64,000 nt of DNA from Candidatus Eremiobacteraceae bacterium (GTDB lineage Bacteria > Vulcanimicrobiota > Vulcanimicrobiia > Eremiobacterales > Eremiobacteraceae). Below, piece after piece: positions 44,224 through 52,074 of this stretch. The translations under genes and the position numbers were made by a program. How positions within the stretch are numbered: position 1 is the first letter of the stretch; each line of letters starts with the position of its first letter. A model generated the notes under the pieces. It saw nothing but the letters and a program-made list of their open reading frames with translations. It was not told the DNA's origin and did not search any database. The stretch lies in NCBI GenBank assembly GCA_035295225.1, contig DATGJI010000031.1, positions 1-64,000 of the forward strand. The letters are read 5' to 3'.

Positions 44224-45879
44224 TCACGTGTGCACGAAAGACAGCGGGCGCTCGCGGTGCAAGATCAGCCATGCCGCGTGTTCGGAGAGAGCTTCGTGCC
44301 CCAGCTGTTCCAAGACTTTGCTCGGATCGCTATGCTGATCGCGCAGACGCCGCTTCGCCGCGTCGAACACCGTGAACATGTGCTGGTATCGCCGCGCGTT
44401 TTCGGTGAAGCCGCGCTGCTGCGCATAGAACCGGATGATGAGCGCGAGCATGCTCCCGAGCGCGAGCGGCATCGTCTCCCAATAAGCCAGAGCGCCCGGC
44501 GAAGACGCGGGCAGAGCGAAATTCGCGGAGACGATGTGATGCGACAGCATCCAGCCGACGATGAATGCGAGCGCAGAGACGGCAAAGCCGCCGGCGGCTG
44601 CCGCGACGGTCGCTCGCTCGGTTCGGTGCAGGTTCGCTTCTTCGCGCTTCCCAGCGGCTTCGTAGTATTCGACTTGGCCGTCGACCCAGCGCACGCTGGC
44701 CGGATGAGACGGTGAGTCGCCGGCTTGGGCGGCGCCGATGCCGGTGATCAAGTAGGCGGTCCGAAGCGCTAGACGGATCCACGCAAGTTCGCTCTGCTGC
44801 ATCTGCAGATACGAGGCTTCCACGAGGCGATTGCGCAGACCGGCGCAGCACCACGCGTACTGAACGCGCAGGGCCTCCGCGATCGCCCGATAGTCCTGAT
44901 AGCGGTTCTCGTAGTCGCTCCGCTTCGCGACCGCGAACACGATGAACGCGATCGCAAGAAAACCCACTCGTGCGGCGATACCGGCCCAACTCGGGATATG
45001 AAACGATCCATCCGTCGGCAGCACCAATTGCGCTGCACCGGCCAATGCCGCTGCGATATACAGTCCGCGCAGCGAGCGAAGGGTCAAGTGTTGCTGCCGA
45101 TTGGACGCCGCGTCCACGCGATCGCTCAGAGCGGCTAGCCGATTCGGCTCCGCCGAGACCGGCTCGCGCGAAAGGTCGCGGTTGAAGCGCTCGACGTGTG
45201 CGATGGCGTCTTCGAATTCTTGCTCCCCAGCCCGGAGAGCAGTAGTGCGCGTGCGCGCTTTCCAGCCTTGACGCTCGGGGTAGATCTCGCGAGTGGAAAG
45301 GTTTTCGCTAGGCGGCGTCTGACCGCGGCGCGGCGTCACGATCTGGAAGACGGGGCCGACGTCGGGGACGTACGCGACGAGCGCGTCGCCGACCCTGCTC
45401 GGCACGCCGCCCTTTCGAAGCTCGACGACTTGCGCCGTTCCGCCGGGGCCGCGCGCCTCCAAGCCATCCCAAAACGCTACCAGCACGTGACAGTAGTAGG
45501 CGATGAAGTCGGCGACGTCGACGTAGCCGCCTTCGCGTCGCGACGAAGTTCCGACGACCGCGACCTCCGCGCAACGCGGCAGCACGCGCCGGAAACGCTC
45601 GAGCTCGTCGGGTGAGAAATCTTTCTCGTATTCCGATTGCGGCATCGGCAGACAGGCGAAGACCGCGATACCGCGTCGCTGCGCTTCCTCTGCCGCGAGA
45701 ATGTCGGCGCCCGCCGCGAGTCCCGATAACACGAGCAGCTGCATCGAAGGAAACCGCTGCTGCAGTCGTTCGAGCACATCCCCGAATCGCGCGCGCAACG
45801 GTTCCTCGGCCTCCGCTGGAAGATCGCGGTGTCCGGTCACGCCGACGACAAGCGGAAGCAGTTCAAACTGCAAGCTCAC
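44224..45879 (-). CDS. SLOG-domain protein with four-helix (SLATT-like) membrane region
   Basis: A 551-residue protein starting at GTG. The N-terminal about 190 residues are a SLOG/LOG-like nucleotide-binding Rossmann domain: VVGVTGHRDL (11-20), LLVLSGLAAGADILAAEEAQ (48-67), GIAVFACLPMP, HVLVAFWDG and a GPGGTAQVVE phosphate-type loop (about 144-153). The C-terminal half has four predicted membrane helices (about 272-288, 301-319, 424-445, 464-484) with an intervening YQDYRAIAEALRVQYAW helix and a cytosolic QQRGFTENARRYQHMF end, which fits the SLATT class of pore-forming effectors. SLOG domains in Thoeris and related defences bind ADP-ribose-type signals. It is first in a four-gene operon with the TIR gene next, and divergent from a patatin gene. 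Other SLOG roles are possible. Confidence 0.8.
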   Translation of the reverse strand: MSLQFELLPLVVGVTGHRDLPAEAEEPLRARFGDVLERLQQRFPSMQLLVLSGLAAGADILAAEEAQRRGIAVFACLPMPQSEYEKDFSPDELERFRRVLPRCAEVAVVGTSSRREGGYVDVADFIAYYCHVLVAFWDGLEARGPGGTAQVVELRKGGVPSRVGDALVAYVPDVGPVFQIVTPRRGQTPPSENLSTREIYPERQGWKARTRTTALRAGEQEFEDAIAHVERFNRDLSREPVSAEPNRLAALSDRVDAASNRQQHLTLRSLRGLYIAAALAGAAQLVLPTDGSFHIPSWAGIAARVGFLAIAFIVFAVAKRSDYENRYQDYRAIAEALRVQYAWCCAGLRNRLVEASYLQMQQSELAWIRLALRTAYLITGIGAAQAGDSPSHPASVRWVDGQVEYYEAAGKREEANLHRTERATVAAAAGGFAVSALAFIVGWMLSHHIVSANFALPASSPGALAYWETMPLALGSMLALIIRFYAQQRGFTENARRYQHMFTVFDAAKRRLRDQHSDPSKVLEQLGHEALSEHAAWLILHRERPLSFVHT

Positions 45880-45952
45880 GATCTTGAAATTCGGTGTGCG
45901 GTCATCCGAACCCCGTGCGGCGCCGCGCCTCGCAAGATGAGCGGGCGGCGCG
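45880..45952. promoter_or_regulatory. Divergent control region of the patatin/SLOG-TIR-STAND cassette
   Basis: A gap of 73 bases separates the two divergent start codons, so both promoters must overlap here. I see no consensus -35/-10 pair on either strand. A 10-bp palindrome GCGGCGCCGC (45917-45926) sits in the middle and could bind a regulator. Confidence 0.35.
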
Positions 45953-47167
45953 ATGCCCGAAGCCCGGCGTCAAATGGACTCGCATCTCGACAAGCTCATC
46001 GACGGCGCCGGCCCGAAGAAGCTGCTCTCGATCGACGGCGGCGGAATTCGCGGCTTGATCGCGATCGAATTCCTCAGCCGCATTGAAGCCATTCTGCGCG
46101 ACAGATCAGGCCGCTCCGACTTGGTGCTGGGCGACTATTTCGACTACGTCGGCGGCACAAGCACTGGGGCGATCGTCGCCACCTTGATCTCAATGGGGTT
46201 CGCGACGAAGGAGATCCGCGAATTCTACGTGACCGGCGCGCACACGATGTTCGATCCGTCGAATGTTTTTCTGCGGCTCGAACGCAAAGTCTCCCCAAAC
46301 TCGATCTGGGCAAAACTGTTGAATTCGATCGGAATGCTGACGTCGTCTGCGATGTACACGCAGAAAGCGCTTGCGGCGAAGATCAAGTCGGTCATCGGCA
46401 CCGACGGAGACGTCGAAGCCACGCTCGGGACCAGCAAGCTTCGTACGTTACTGCTCATCGTCATGCGCAACGCATCATCCGACTCTCCCTGGCCGATCTC
46501 GAACAACCCGCGGGCGAAGTTCAATCGCCGCGGGCTGCCGGACTGCAACTTAGACTTGCCGCTCTGGCAACTCGTCCGAGCGAGCACGGCGGCGCCCGTC
46601 TTCTTCCCGCCCGAAGTGATCAATATCGGCGATCAGCAGTTCGTCTTCGTGGATGGCGCCGTGACCGTCTACCACAATCCGGCGTTTCTGCTCTTTCTCA
46701 TGGCGACGCTGCCCCCTTACGAGTTGCAGTGGCCGACGGGTGAAGATAAGCTGCTCCTCGTTTCAGTCGGTACCGGGTTGAGCGAAAACGTGAACTTGCG
46801 GCTGCGCGCGCAGGAGATGAATCTGCTCTACAATGTGCAGTCTCTTCCCGCTGCGCTGATCCACGCCGCGACCGTGGAACAAGACTTGCTGTGCCGCGTC
46901 TTCGGCAAGACGAGAGCCGGCGACGCGCTCGACGCCGAGGTCGGCGATCTCGTCGGCAATCGGGCGCCGCTTTCCGAAAAGCTCTTCACATATGCGCGCT
47001 ACAATGTCGACCTCTCGCGGCAAGGTTTGGATAGGCTAGGGTTGAACGCCATCGACGAGAAAGCGGTTCAGCCGTTTGACATCGAGCATCTCGACGACTT
47101 GCAGACCGTGGGTAAGACGGCGGCTCGTCGTTGTGTTTCGCCCGAAGATTTCGCGGGATTCGCGTAG
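45953..47167 (+). CDS. Patatin-like phospholipase
   Basis: A 404-residue acyl hydrolase of the patatin family, with all catalytic elements. The oxyanion motif is DGGGIRG (28-34) within KKLLSIDGGGIRGLIAIEFL. The nucleophile Ser70 lies in GTSTG (YVGGTSTGAIVATLISMG). Asp234 is in VFVDGAVTVY, forming the Ser-Asp dyad. A typical RASTAAPVFFPPEVI segment (209-223) lies between. In CBASS and related defences patatins of this type (CapV-like) degrade membrane phospholipids when triggered by a nucleotide signal. It is divergent by 73 bases from the SLOG-TIR-STAND operon, suggesting it is part of the same system. ATG 45974 is an alternative start. The stop TAG lies inside a palindromic repeat unit. Confidence 0.9.
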   Translation: MPEARRQMDSHLDKLIDGAGPKKLLSIDGGGIRGLIAIEFLSRIEAILRDRSGRSDLVLGDYFDYVGGTSTGAIVATLISMGFATKEIREFYVTGAHTMFDPSNVFLRLERKVSPNSIWAKLLNSIGMLTSSAMYTQKALAAKIKSVIGTDGDVEATLGTSKLRTLLLIVMRNASSDSPWPISNNPRAKFNRRGLPDCNLDLPLWQLVRASTAAPVFFPPEVINIGDQQFVFVDGAVTVYHNPAFLLFLMATLPPYELQWPTGEDKLLLVSVGTGLSENVNLRLRAQEMNLLYNVQSLPAALIHAATVEQDLLCRVFGKTRAGDALDAEVGDLVGNRAPLSEKLFTYARYNVDLSRQGLDRLGLNAIDEKAVQPFDIEHLDDLQTVGKTAARRCVSPEDFAGFA

Positions 47168-47212
47168 GGCAGGCATCGCTTGCCCATCGTTGTAGGGCAA
47201 GCACCGCTTGCC
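47164..47212. repeat. Palindromic intergenic repeat, copies 2 and 3 in tandem
   Basis: Two imperfect copies of the palindrome seen at 3323-3349: GTAGGGCAGGCATCGCTTGCCC (about 47164-47185) and GTAGGGCAAGCACCGCTTGCC (47192-47212). The first contains the TAG stop of the patatin gene. The inner stems remain complementary, so each could fold as a hairpin at the 3' end of the patatin mRNA. Confidence 0.65.
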
Positions 47213-47229
47213 GCGGGAGGGTGCGCGTT

Positions 47230-48507
47230 ATGCCACTGAAGGCTTTTGCATTTGTTACCGCCTGCAGCCTGATCGCCTCGCTCGCTGTGGGTCCAGCGGG
47301 AGCGCAAGGTTCGTCACAAACGCTCTCCCCATCGATCTGCGGCACCGGCGACCTTGCCGGGGTCGTCGCGATCTACGACTTCGACTCGCCGACATACAGA
47401 AGCGCGCCCACGTCCGTACCCGCCGGCGTGAAGTCGTACCTCGCGCAGCTTCTCACCGGGCGTCTTCAGGCATGCGCGGAACACGCCGGACCCGCCGCCG
47501 CGACCGCGTGCTCCCCGGCTCCTCGCGAGTCCGACCCTCACGCGCTGTGGGAGCAATTGAAGTTCTGCGAAGGCGTGCTCGGTCTCACGCCGCTTTCAAA
47601 ATCGGGCGTGCCGCTCGTCTCGGCGCAGGAGCCGACATTCTATGTCGTCCTCGGCGTCGGTGCGGGCCCGGGCGGACCACCGGGGGGTCAATCGTCAGGG
47701 GGCGGCGGCAAGGGCGGCGGCGGCGGCGGCGCCACAGGCAGCACGTCAACTGGATCCAGCGTGGATAACCCGGCATACTTCTTGCTCTTCCTCGTCGCGC
47801 AGCGGCTCGAGCGCGACATCTGCGCTCGAAGCGGCGTCTCGATGGCGGACTGCGACGCGCAGCATCCGGTCGCTGTCTTGCCCGAATCGACGTGGAATCT
47901 CGAGGATCTGCGGACGCAGTGCGCCGATGACCCGTATGTGGCGAACGACCCGGCTAATCCGTACGGCGGCCCGGGCAATCGGTCGCCGGCAGGACATGGC
48001 ACGCTCGGCGCGATCGTCCTCAATGGTTCGACCGTCACGGCCGACGGCACGTTCGCGGTGTTCACCGTCTACGGCAGCAGCGAAGCGAACTATTCCGCAC
48101 AAGCTGTGGAGTGCAGTTCCGGCTCGGCGCCATTCCTCTCGACAGTTTGGTCCGACAACATCTCCAACGGCAATAAGACGACGGCGTTGTCGTTCTTCCC
48201 GATCGCGCTCGCCGGCACTCTGATAGCAGCGCACTCAGCCGCCAAAGAGGCATCGCTGCCCGCGCCAAATCCGTCTTCTTCTCCGAGCGTGCTCAGCACG
48301 TACATCAACTATCAAACAGATGTGGCGCTCGGAACATTTGCAGCCAACACAAGCTCGCTGGCCCTCGGCAATCCGTCCTCCGGACTCACCTTCCGTCACA
48401 CGTTCGAAGCCTGGTCGACCTCGCTGGCTCATGGGCTTGACGCGTTCTGTAAGGTGAACTCAGCGCAGAATATCTGCAAGGCCTTGAAGCTGCCGACGTC
48501 ACCCTAG
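47230..48507 (+). CDS. Secreted protein with glycine-rich linker, unknown function
   Basis: A 425-residue protein from ATG 47230, with GGGAGG upstream; the frame opens earlier at 47131 but that part overlaps the patatin gene. Signal peptide MPLKAFAFVTACSLIASLAV, with cleavage near GAQ. The N-terminal domain (about 30-135) has Cys in SICGTGDLAGVVAIYDFD, LQACAEHAG, TACSPAP and KFCEGVLGL. Then a Gly/Ser-rich linker (about 155-182) and a second domain begins with NPAYFLLFLVAQRLERDICA and CDAQHPVAVLPESTWNLEDL. The closing part has SSGLTFRHTFEAWSTSLAHG. Eight or more Cys suggest disulfides in the periplasm. No known family. The palindromes between it and patatin suggest it is transcribed separately. 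Confidence 0.6.
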   Translation: MPLKAFAFVTACSLIASLAVGPAGAQGSSQTLSPSICGTGDLAGVVAIYDFDSPTYRSAPTSVPAGVKSYLAQLLTGRLQACAEHAGPAAATACSPAPRESDPHALWEQLKFCEGVLGLTPLSKSGVPLVSAQEPTFYVVLGVGAGPGGPPGGQSSGGGGKGGGGGGATGSTSTGSSVDNPAYFLLFLVAQRLERDICARSGVSMADCDAQHPVAVLPESTWNLEDLRTQCADDPYVANDPANPYGGPGNRSPAGHGTLGAIVLNGSTVTADGTFAVFTVYGSSEANYSAQAVECSSGSAPFLSTVWSDNISNGNKTTALSFFPIALAGTLIAAHSAAKEASLPAPNPSSSPSVLSTYINYQTDVALGTFAANTSSLALGNPSSGLTFRHTFEAWSTSLAHGLDAFCKVNSAQNICKALKLPTSP

Positions 48508-48591
48508 CGGCTAGCTCGGCTGCGAGCCACGTCGCGATAAACGGGCACTTCCCCGATTGCCGCATCCGCAGAGTGGGAATATGTCCGTGAG

Positions 48592-49539
48592 ATGAAAGAC
48601 GATCTGGTTGCACCGCCCGGCGAAGTGCCGAGGGCCGCGCCCGCATTACGCAGAGCGCTGGTGCTTTTCAACGACAGGGCACGGCGGGTAGCGCCAAATG
48701 TGACGCGGATGCTCGATGCGATCGAGCGCCGCGGCTTCGAAATCGTTCGTCCGGCGGCTCCTTCGCGATCCGCGCTTGCCGAGGCCATCCGCGCCCGGCA
48801 GCACGACGTGGATTTCGTCATAGCCGGCGGCGGCGATGGGACGCTCAACGCAGTGCTCCAGGGATTGGTTGGCACCGGCCTGCCTCTCGGTCTGCTGCCG
48901 CTCGGCACGGCCAACGATCTCGCGCGGACGCTGAAGATCCCGAGCGACCTCGACGGCGCGTGCGACGTCATCGCGGCGGGGCATCAGGTTCGAATCGACG
49001 TTGGGCGGGTCAACGGCGTGTACTACTTCAACGAGGCGAGCATCGGATTGAGCGCGACGCTGTGCCGGCAGATCACAAGCGAGGAGAAAAAGCGCTTCGG
49101 CATCCTCGCGCTTCTCTACAACGCTGTGCGGCTTCTGATCAAGATGAGGCGCTTTCGTGCGTTGGTTCGCATGGATGGCGGAGATGAATTTGCGCTGCGG
49201 ACCGCCCAGCTCACAGTCGGAAATAGCCAGAATTTCGGCGGCTTCATCGCCACTGACGACGGCGCCATCGACGACCGACTTCTCGACCTTTACAGCGTCG
49301 GCTTCGAGAACGGTTGGAGCTACTTCGATGCGATGATCACCCTGCTGCGGCGGAAATACGACGAGGCCCGCAGCGTGAGAACGCTGCATGGAAGGCGTTT
49401 CGAAATCCGCACCGGCAAGCCTAAGCGCATCGAAGCCGACGGAGAACTCGTGACGCAAACGCCCGCCGTGTTCGAAATCGTTCCGCATGCGATTTCCGTC
49501 TTCGTGCCCGCGCCGGTCGTCGAGGCTCCCTCTCCGTGA
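48592..49539 (+). CDS. Diacylglycerol-kinase-type lipid kinase (YegS/BmrU-like)
   Basis: A 315-residue lipid kinase. The N-terminal catalytic domain reads LVLFNDRARRVAPNVTRMLD, IAGGGDGTLNAVLQGLVGTG (GGGDGT is the nucleotide-binding signature) and LGLLPLGTANDLARTLKIP. The second domain has RVNGVYYFNEASIGLSATLC, TAQLTVGNSQNFGGFIATDD, GAIDDRLLDLYSVGFENGWS and RIEADGELVTQTPAVFEIVP, as in the DAGK family. It probably phosphorylates diacylglycerol or a related lipid at the inner membrane. It is first in an operon of three genes with GTGA overlaps; the following HAD and phosphoesterase products suggest a shared role in phospholipid or phosphate turnover. Confidence 0.9.
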   Translation: MKDDLVAPPGEVPRAAPALRRALVLFNDRARRVAPNVTRMLDAIERRGFEIVRPAAPSRSALAEAIRARQHDVDFVIAGGGDGTLNAVLQGLVGTGLPLGLLPLGTANDLARTLKIPSDLDGACDVIAAGHQVRIDVGRVNGVYYFNEASIGLSATLCRQITSEEKKRFGILALLYNAVRLLIKMRRFRALVRMDGGDEFALRTAQLTVGNSQNFGGFIATDDGAIDDRLLDLYSVGFENGWSYFDAMITLLRRKYDEARSVRTLHGRRFEIRTGKPKRIEADGELVTQTPAVFEIVPHAISVFVPAPVVEAPSP

Positions 49540-50054
49540 AGTTGCGCAACCCGCGCCAGTTGATGCGCCCGTTTCGTTTTGTCGCCGGGGTGAGCAGCAT
49601 CTCGCTGCAGGAGCTCGCAGACGAGGGCATTCGGGGCATCGTGATCGACCTCGATAATACGCTCGTCGGCTGGAAGCTGCTCGAGCCGACGCCCGAAGTC
49701 GCCGCGTGGGTCCGCGCGGCCCTCGACCGCGGCTTTGCAGTCGCCATCGTCTCCAACAACGTTCGCGCGTGGGTCAAATCCGTTGCGACGCGGCTCGGGA
49801 TCGTCACGTTTGTGCACACGGCGTTGAAACCGCTCCCGTTCGGGGTCATCCAAGCGGTCAAGCAACTGCGCGTCCGGCGATCGGAGACTGTGGTGGTCGG
49901 GGATCAGCTTTTTGCCGACGTGCTCGCGGCGAAACTGCTGGGTATCCGGGCGATTCTCACAGAACCGATCGTGAAGCGTGAGCACCGAGCGATGTCGCTC
50001 ATCCGCGCGTTCGAGCGTTTCATCCTCGCGAGCTCGACGAAGAAATCGCCGTGA
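49536..50054 (+). CDS. YqeG-family HAD IIIA phosphatase
   Basis: A 172-residue HAD-superfamily phosphatase: catalytic DLDNTL (IRGIVIDLDNTLVGWKLLEP), motif II in VAIVSNNVRAWVKSVATRLG, motif III Lys in TALKPLPFGVIQAVKQL and motif IV VVVGDQLFADVLAAKLLGIR. The N-terminal RPFRFVAGVSSISLQELADE fits the YqeG family, whose mitochondrial relatives dephosphorylate phosphatidylglycerophosphate. It starts with GTG overlapping the lipid-kinase stop as GTGA. A role as phosphatidylglycerophosphate phosphatase is likely from the family and the neighbouring lipid kinase but is not shown by the sequence alone. Confidence 0.85.
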   Translation: MKLRNPRQLMRPFRFVAGVSSISLQELADEGIRGIVIDLDNTLVGWKLLEPTPEVAAWVRAALDRGFAVAIVSNNVRAWVKSVATRLGIVTFVHTALKPLPFGVIQAVKQLRVRRSETVVVGDQLFADVLAAKLLGIRAILTEPIVKREHRAMSLIRAFERFILASSTKKSP

Positions 50055-50992
50055 TTCGCGCCCTCATATGGCTGGCCGCGGTCATCGCGCTCTTGACCGC
50101 GGCATGGCTGACCTATAGATACTTCTTCGGAGATACAACACGACTGACCGAAGTGCCGCCGCTCATCCCGAACAATACGCGCAGCAGCATTCTAAGGAGC
50201 GTTCGACCCGCTCACGTGATCGTAATAGTCGAGGAGAACAAATCGAACGGCACGATCATCGGGAATGCAAAAGCGCCGTACCTGAACCAGCTAGCGCGCG
50301 CGAGCGCGCTTTTTGTGAATGCGACCGGCGTAGCGCATCCGAGCCAACCCAATTATCTCGCCCTCTTCGCCGGGCAGACGAACTCCGATGCAGACAGCTG
50401 CCCAGAGAAGACCGTGCCCTCGAGCGCACCCAGTCTTGGCGGCGCGCTGATGAGATCCAGGCTCACATTTTCTGGTTACGCGGAAGCACTTCCCAGAACC
50501 GGATTCACCGGGTGCAGCGGCGGCGATCGAAACGACGAATATGCTCGAAAGCACGCACCGTGGGTGAACTTCGCGGATGTTCCTCCTTCGTCGAATATTC
50601 CGCTTAGCAGCCTCCCGTCTCTCGACAAGCTTCCGACGGTGTGTTTCATCATCCCCGATCTCGAAAACGACATGCACTCCGGAAGCATTGAGAAGGCGGA
50701 CGCATGGCTGCGCCGGCATGTGGAACCGATCGTCACATGGGCCAATGCTCACAATTCGCTCGTTATCGTGGCTTGGGATGAGAGCGATACGACCTACGGC
50801 AACAGCGTGCCGCTCATCATCGCCGGAGCCAGGGTGAAGCCGGGCACGTACTCCGAGCGCGTGGACCACTACCGGGTTCTTCGCACGATCGAGGAGCTGT
50901 ACGGACTACCATACTTAGGGTATTCCGCGAACGTGGCGCCGATCGACGATATCTGGAAGGTGGTCCAAGCGCGGACGCGGCGGGCATCGTAG
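50051..50992 (+). CDS. Phosphoesterase-family (acid phosphatase / phospholipase C-like) exported protein
   Basis: A 313-residue protein with an N-terminal membrane anchor (LIWLAAVIALLTAAWLTYRY). The catalytic part follows the phosphoesterase/AcpA family: SVRPAHVIVIVEENKSNGTI with the metal/catalytic EEN, YLNQLARASALFVNATGVAH, PSQPNYLALFAGQTN, GALMRSRLTFSGYAEALP, CFIIPDLENDMHSGSIEKAD, AWLRRHVEPIVTWANAHNSL and VIVAWDESDTTYGNSVPLII. Length fits the small acid-phosphatase class. The start is GTG overlapping the HAD stop as GTGA. It probably cleaves phosphoesters on the periplasmic side of the membrane and completes the phosphate/lipid operon. Confidence 0.87.
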   Translation: MIRALIWLAAVIALLTAAWLTYRYFFGDTTRLTEVPPLIPNNTRSSILRSVRPAHVIVIVEENKSNGTIIGNAKAPYLNQLARASALFVNATGVAHPSQPNYLALFAGQTNSDADSCPEKTVPSSAPSLGGALMRSRLTFSGYAEALPRTGFTGCSGGDRNDEYARKHAPWVNFADVPPSSNIPLSSLPSLDKLPTVCFIIPDLENDMHSGSIEKADAWLRRHVEPIVTWANAHNSLVIVAWDESDTTYGNSVPLIIAGARVKPGTYSERVDHYRVLRTIEELYGLPYLGYSANVAPIDDIWKVVQARTRRAS

Positions 50993-51005
50993 TGCGTGCC
51001 GCGCC

Positions 51006-51503
51006 TTAGGACGCCTTCTCGACGAGCTTCTCGTCGACAGTCTCGTCCCGCCGACGTCTGAAGAGAAGCGCGTCGAGACTTGCATATTCGCCCGTCCGGC
51101 CTGCTAGCAAGAGAGCGCAGCACACGAACAACAAAGCTTCAATCGATTCGATCCCGAGATAGACCTGATATTTTCCCTGCGCGAAGAAGTAGTTTGCCGA
51201 TAGGAACATCCCGCCGATGGCGCCGGCACGCGTCAACAAGCCGAGTGTGAGCGATATTCCGACCAGGGTCTCGCCGTATGCAATGAGCAGCCCAAATAGC
51301 TGCTGGTGCGGCAGAACGACGTTCGCGATGAAATCGTGCATCGGGCCATGGATCGAGCCGGCGCTGAACTTCGCGGCCTCGTAGAACTCGCCGTTCGGCG
51401 CGGCCCAATTGGGCTCTAACTTCGACGATCCGTACGCAAGCCATAACGCGCCGACATAGATACGCAGAACCGTGAGCAAGCTTCTCGTCCGGTCGTCGTT
51501 CAT
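51006..51503 (-). CDS. DoxX-type membrane protein
   Basis: A 165-residue protein with four transmembrane helices: SLLTVLRIYVGALWLAYGSS, FGLLIAYGETLVGISLTLGL, AGAIGGMFLSANYFFAQGKY and ESIEALLFVCCALLLAGRTG. The pattern of Arg-x-Gly-x-x-(F/W), a Lys of SKL, and a GETLVGISL helix fits DoxX/TQO small-subunit-like proteins. The physiological role of stand-alone members is not clear; some act with thiosulfate-quinone or redox-stress systems. GGAGG lies upstream of the ATG. It is convergent with the phosphoesterase gene (13-base gap). Confidence 0.78.
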   Translation of the reverse strand: MNDDRTRSLLTVLRIYVGALWLAYGSSKLEPNWAAPNGEFYEAAKFSAGSIHGPMHDFIANVVLPHQQLFGLLIAYGETLVGISLTLGLLTRAGAIGGMFLSANYFFAQGKYQVYLGIESIEALLFVCCALLLAGRTGEYASLDALLFRRRRDETVDEKLVEKAS

Positions 51504-51593
51504 GGCGCGCCTCCGAACGGATTTCCGTTCTTAGCCCGTCGACCCGGTCCTATTTTCGTTAACCAATCGGTAATCTAGAAGGCGCGATTGGCG

Positions 51594-51968
51594 TTACGTT
51601 CCTTCACTCTTTGATTTGATCGCGCGCGCGAGGCTTTCGTTCATCCCGACCGCCGCCATCCCGACCAGCAAATGAAGCAACTGTATGACCCAGTGCGATG
51701 AACCGGGTAGGAGGCTTGTCTGCGCCATCCCAAGGCCGACGACGACGAATCCCCAGACGATCGCGAGAAGTGGCTGGCCGATCGGCACCCGCGCGGCAAA
51801 ACCGAGAATAGCGGTGATCCATAATCCGACGACGAGCGCTATTCCCAGAGCCATATGCAGTGGGACCATATTGAAGGCGTGACCCGTCCAGAAGGCGATT
51901 CCTAAGATCACAAGCCCGGCAAAACTCAATCTGACGATCCATTGCAGAAAGACGGCGGCAGTTTTCAT
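51594..51968 (-). CDS. Small four-helix membrane protein, unknown
   Basis: A 124-residue protein with four hydrophobic helices (FLQWIVRLSFAGLVILGIAF, MVPLHMALGIALVVGLWITA, GQPLLAIVWGFVVVGLGMAQ, IQLLHLLVGMAAVGMNESLA). A His in helix 2 (PLHMALG) and one in helix 4 (LLHLLVGMAAVGM) are the kind of intramembrane residues that bind heme in small cytochromes, but this is speculative. GGAGG lies 13 bases before the ATG. No family is assigned. It is 90 bases upstream of the DoxX-like gene on the same strand. Confidence 0.65.
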   Translation of the reverse strand: MKTAAVFLQWIVRLSFAGLVILGIAFWTGHAFNMVPLHMALGIALVVGLWITAILGFAARVPIGQPLLAIVWGFVVVGLGMAQTSLLPGSSHWVIQLLHLLVGMAAVGMNESLARAIKSKSEGT

Positions 51969-52074
51969 CGCTTCTCACTTTCCTCCAGCTGCGACAGCCG
52001 TTACGGTGCCATCAAGCGAGAACCTCTCGTTCGCGCGTCCAATGCTTGTTAGCGGCTGTCCGCGAAGTGCCGCC
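51969..52074. other. Short intergenic region, nothing recognised
   Basis: 106 bases between the small membrane protein and the MtrA-like gene. It contains one short inverted repeat (gagaacctctcg) and no clear promoter. Confidence 0.35.

Noticed and set aside
38306-47167. Assignment to canonical Thoeris
   Set aside because: SLOG is fused to membrane helices rather than to a sirtuin domain, and patatin, nSTAND1 and YD-repeat genes are additional; the match is partial.
47698-47735. G/C-rich low-complexity tract (GGC repeats), possible G-quadruplex or repeat
   Set aside because: It encodes the Gly-rich linker of the secreted protein and is explained by codon use.
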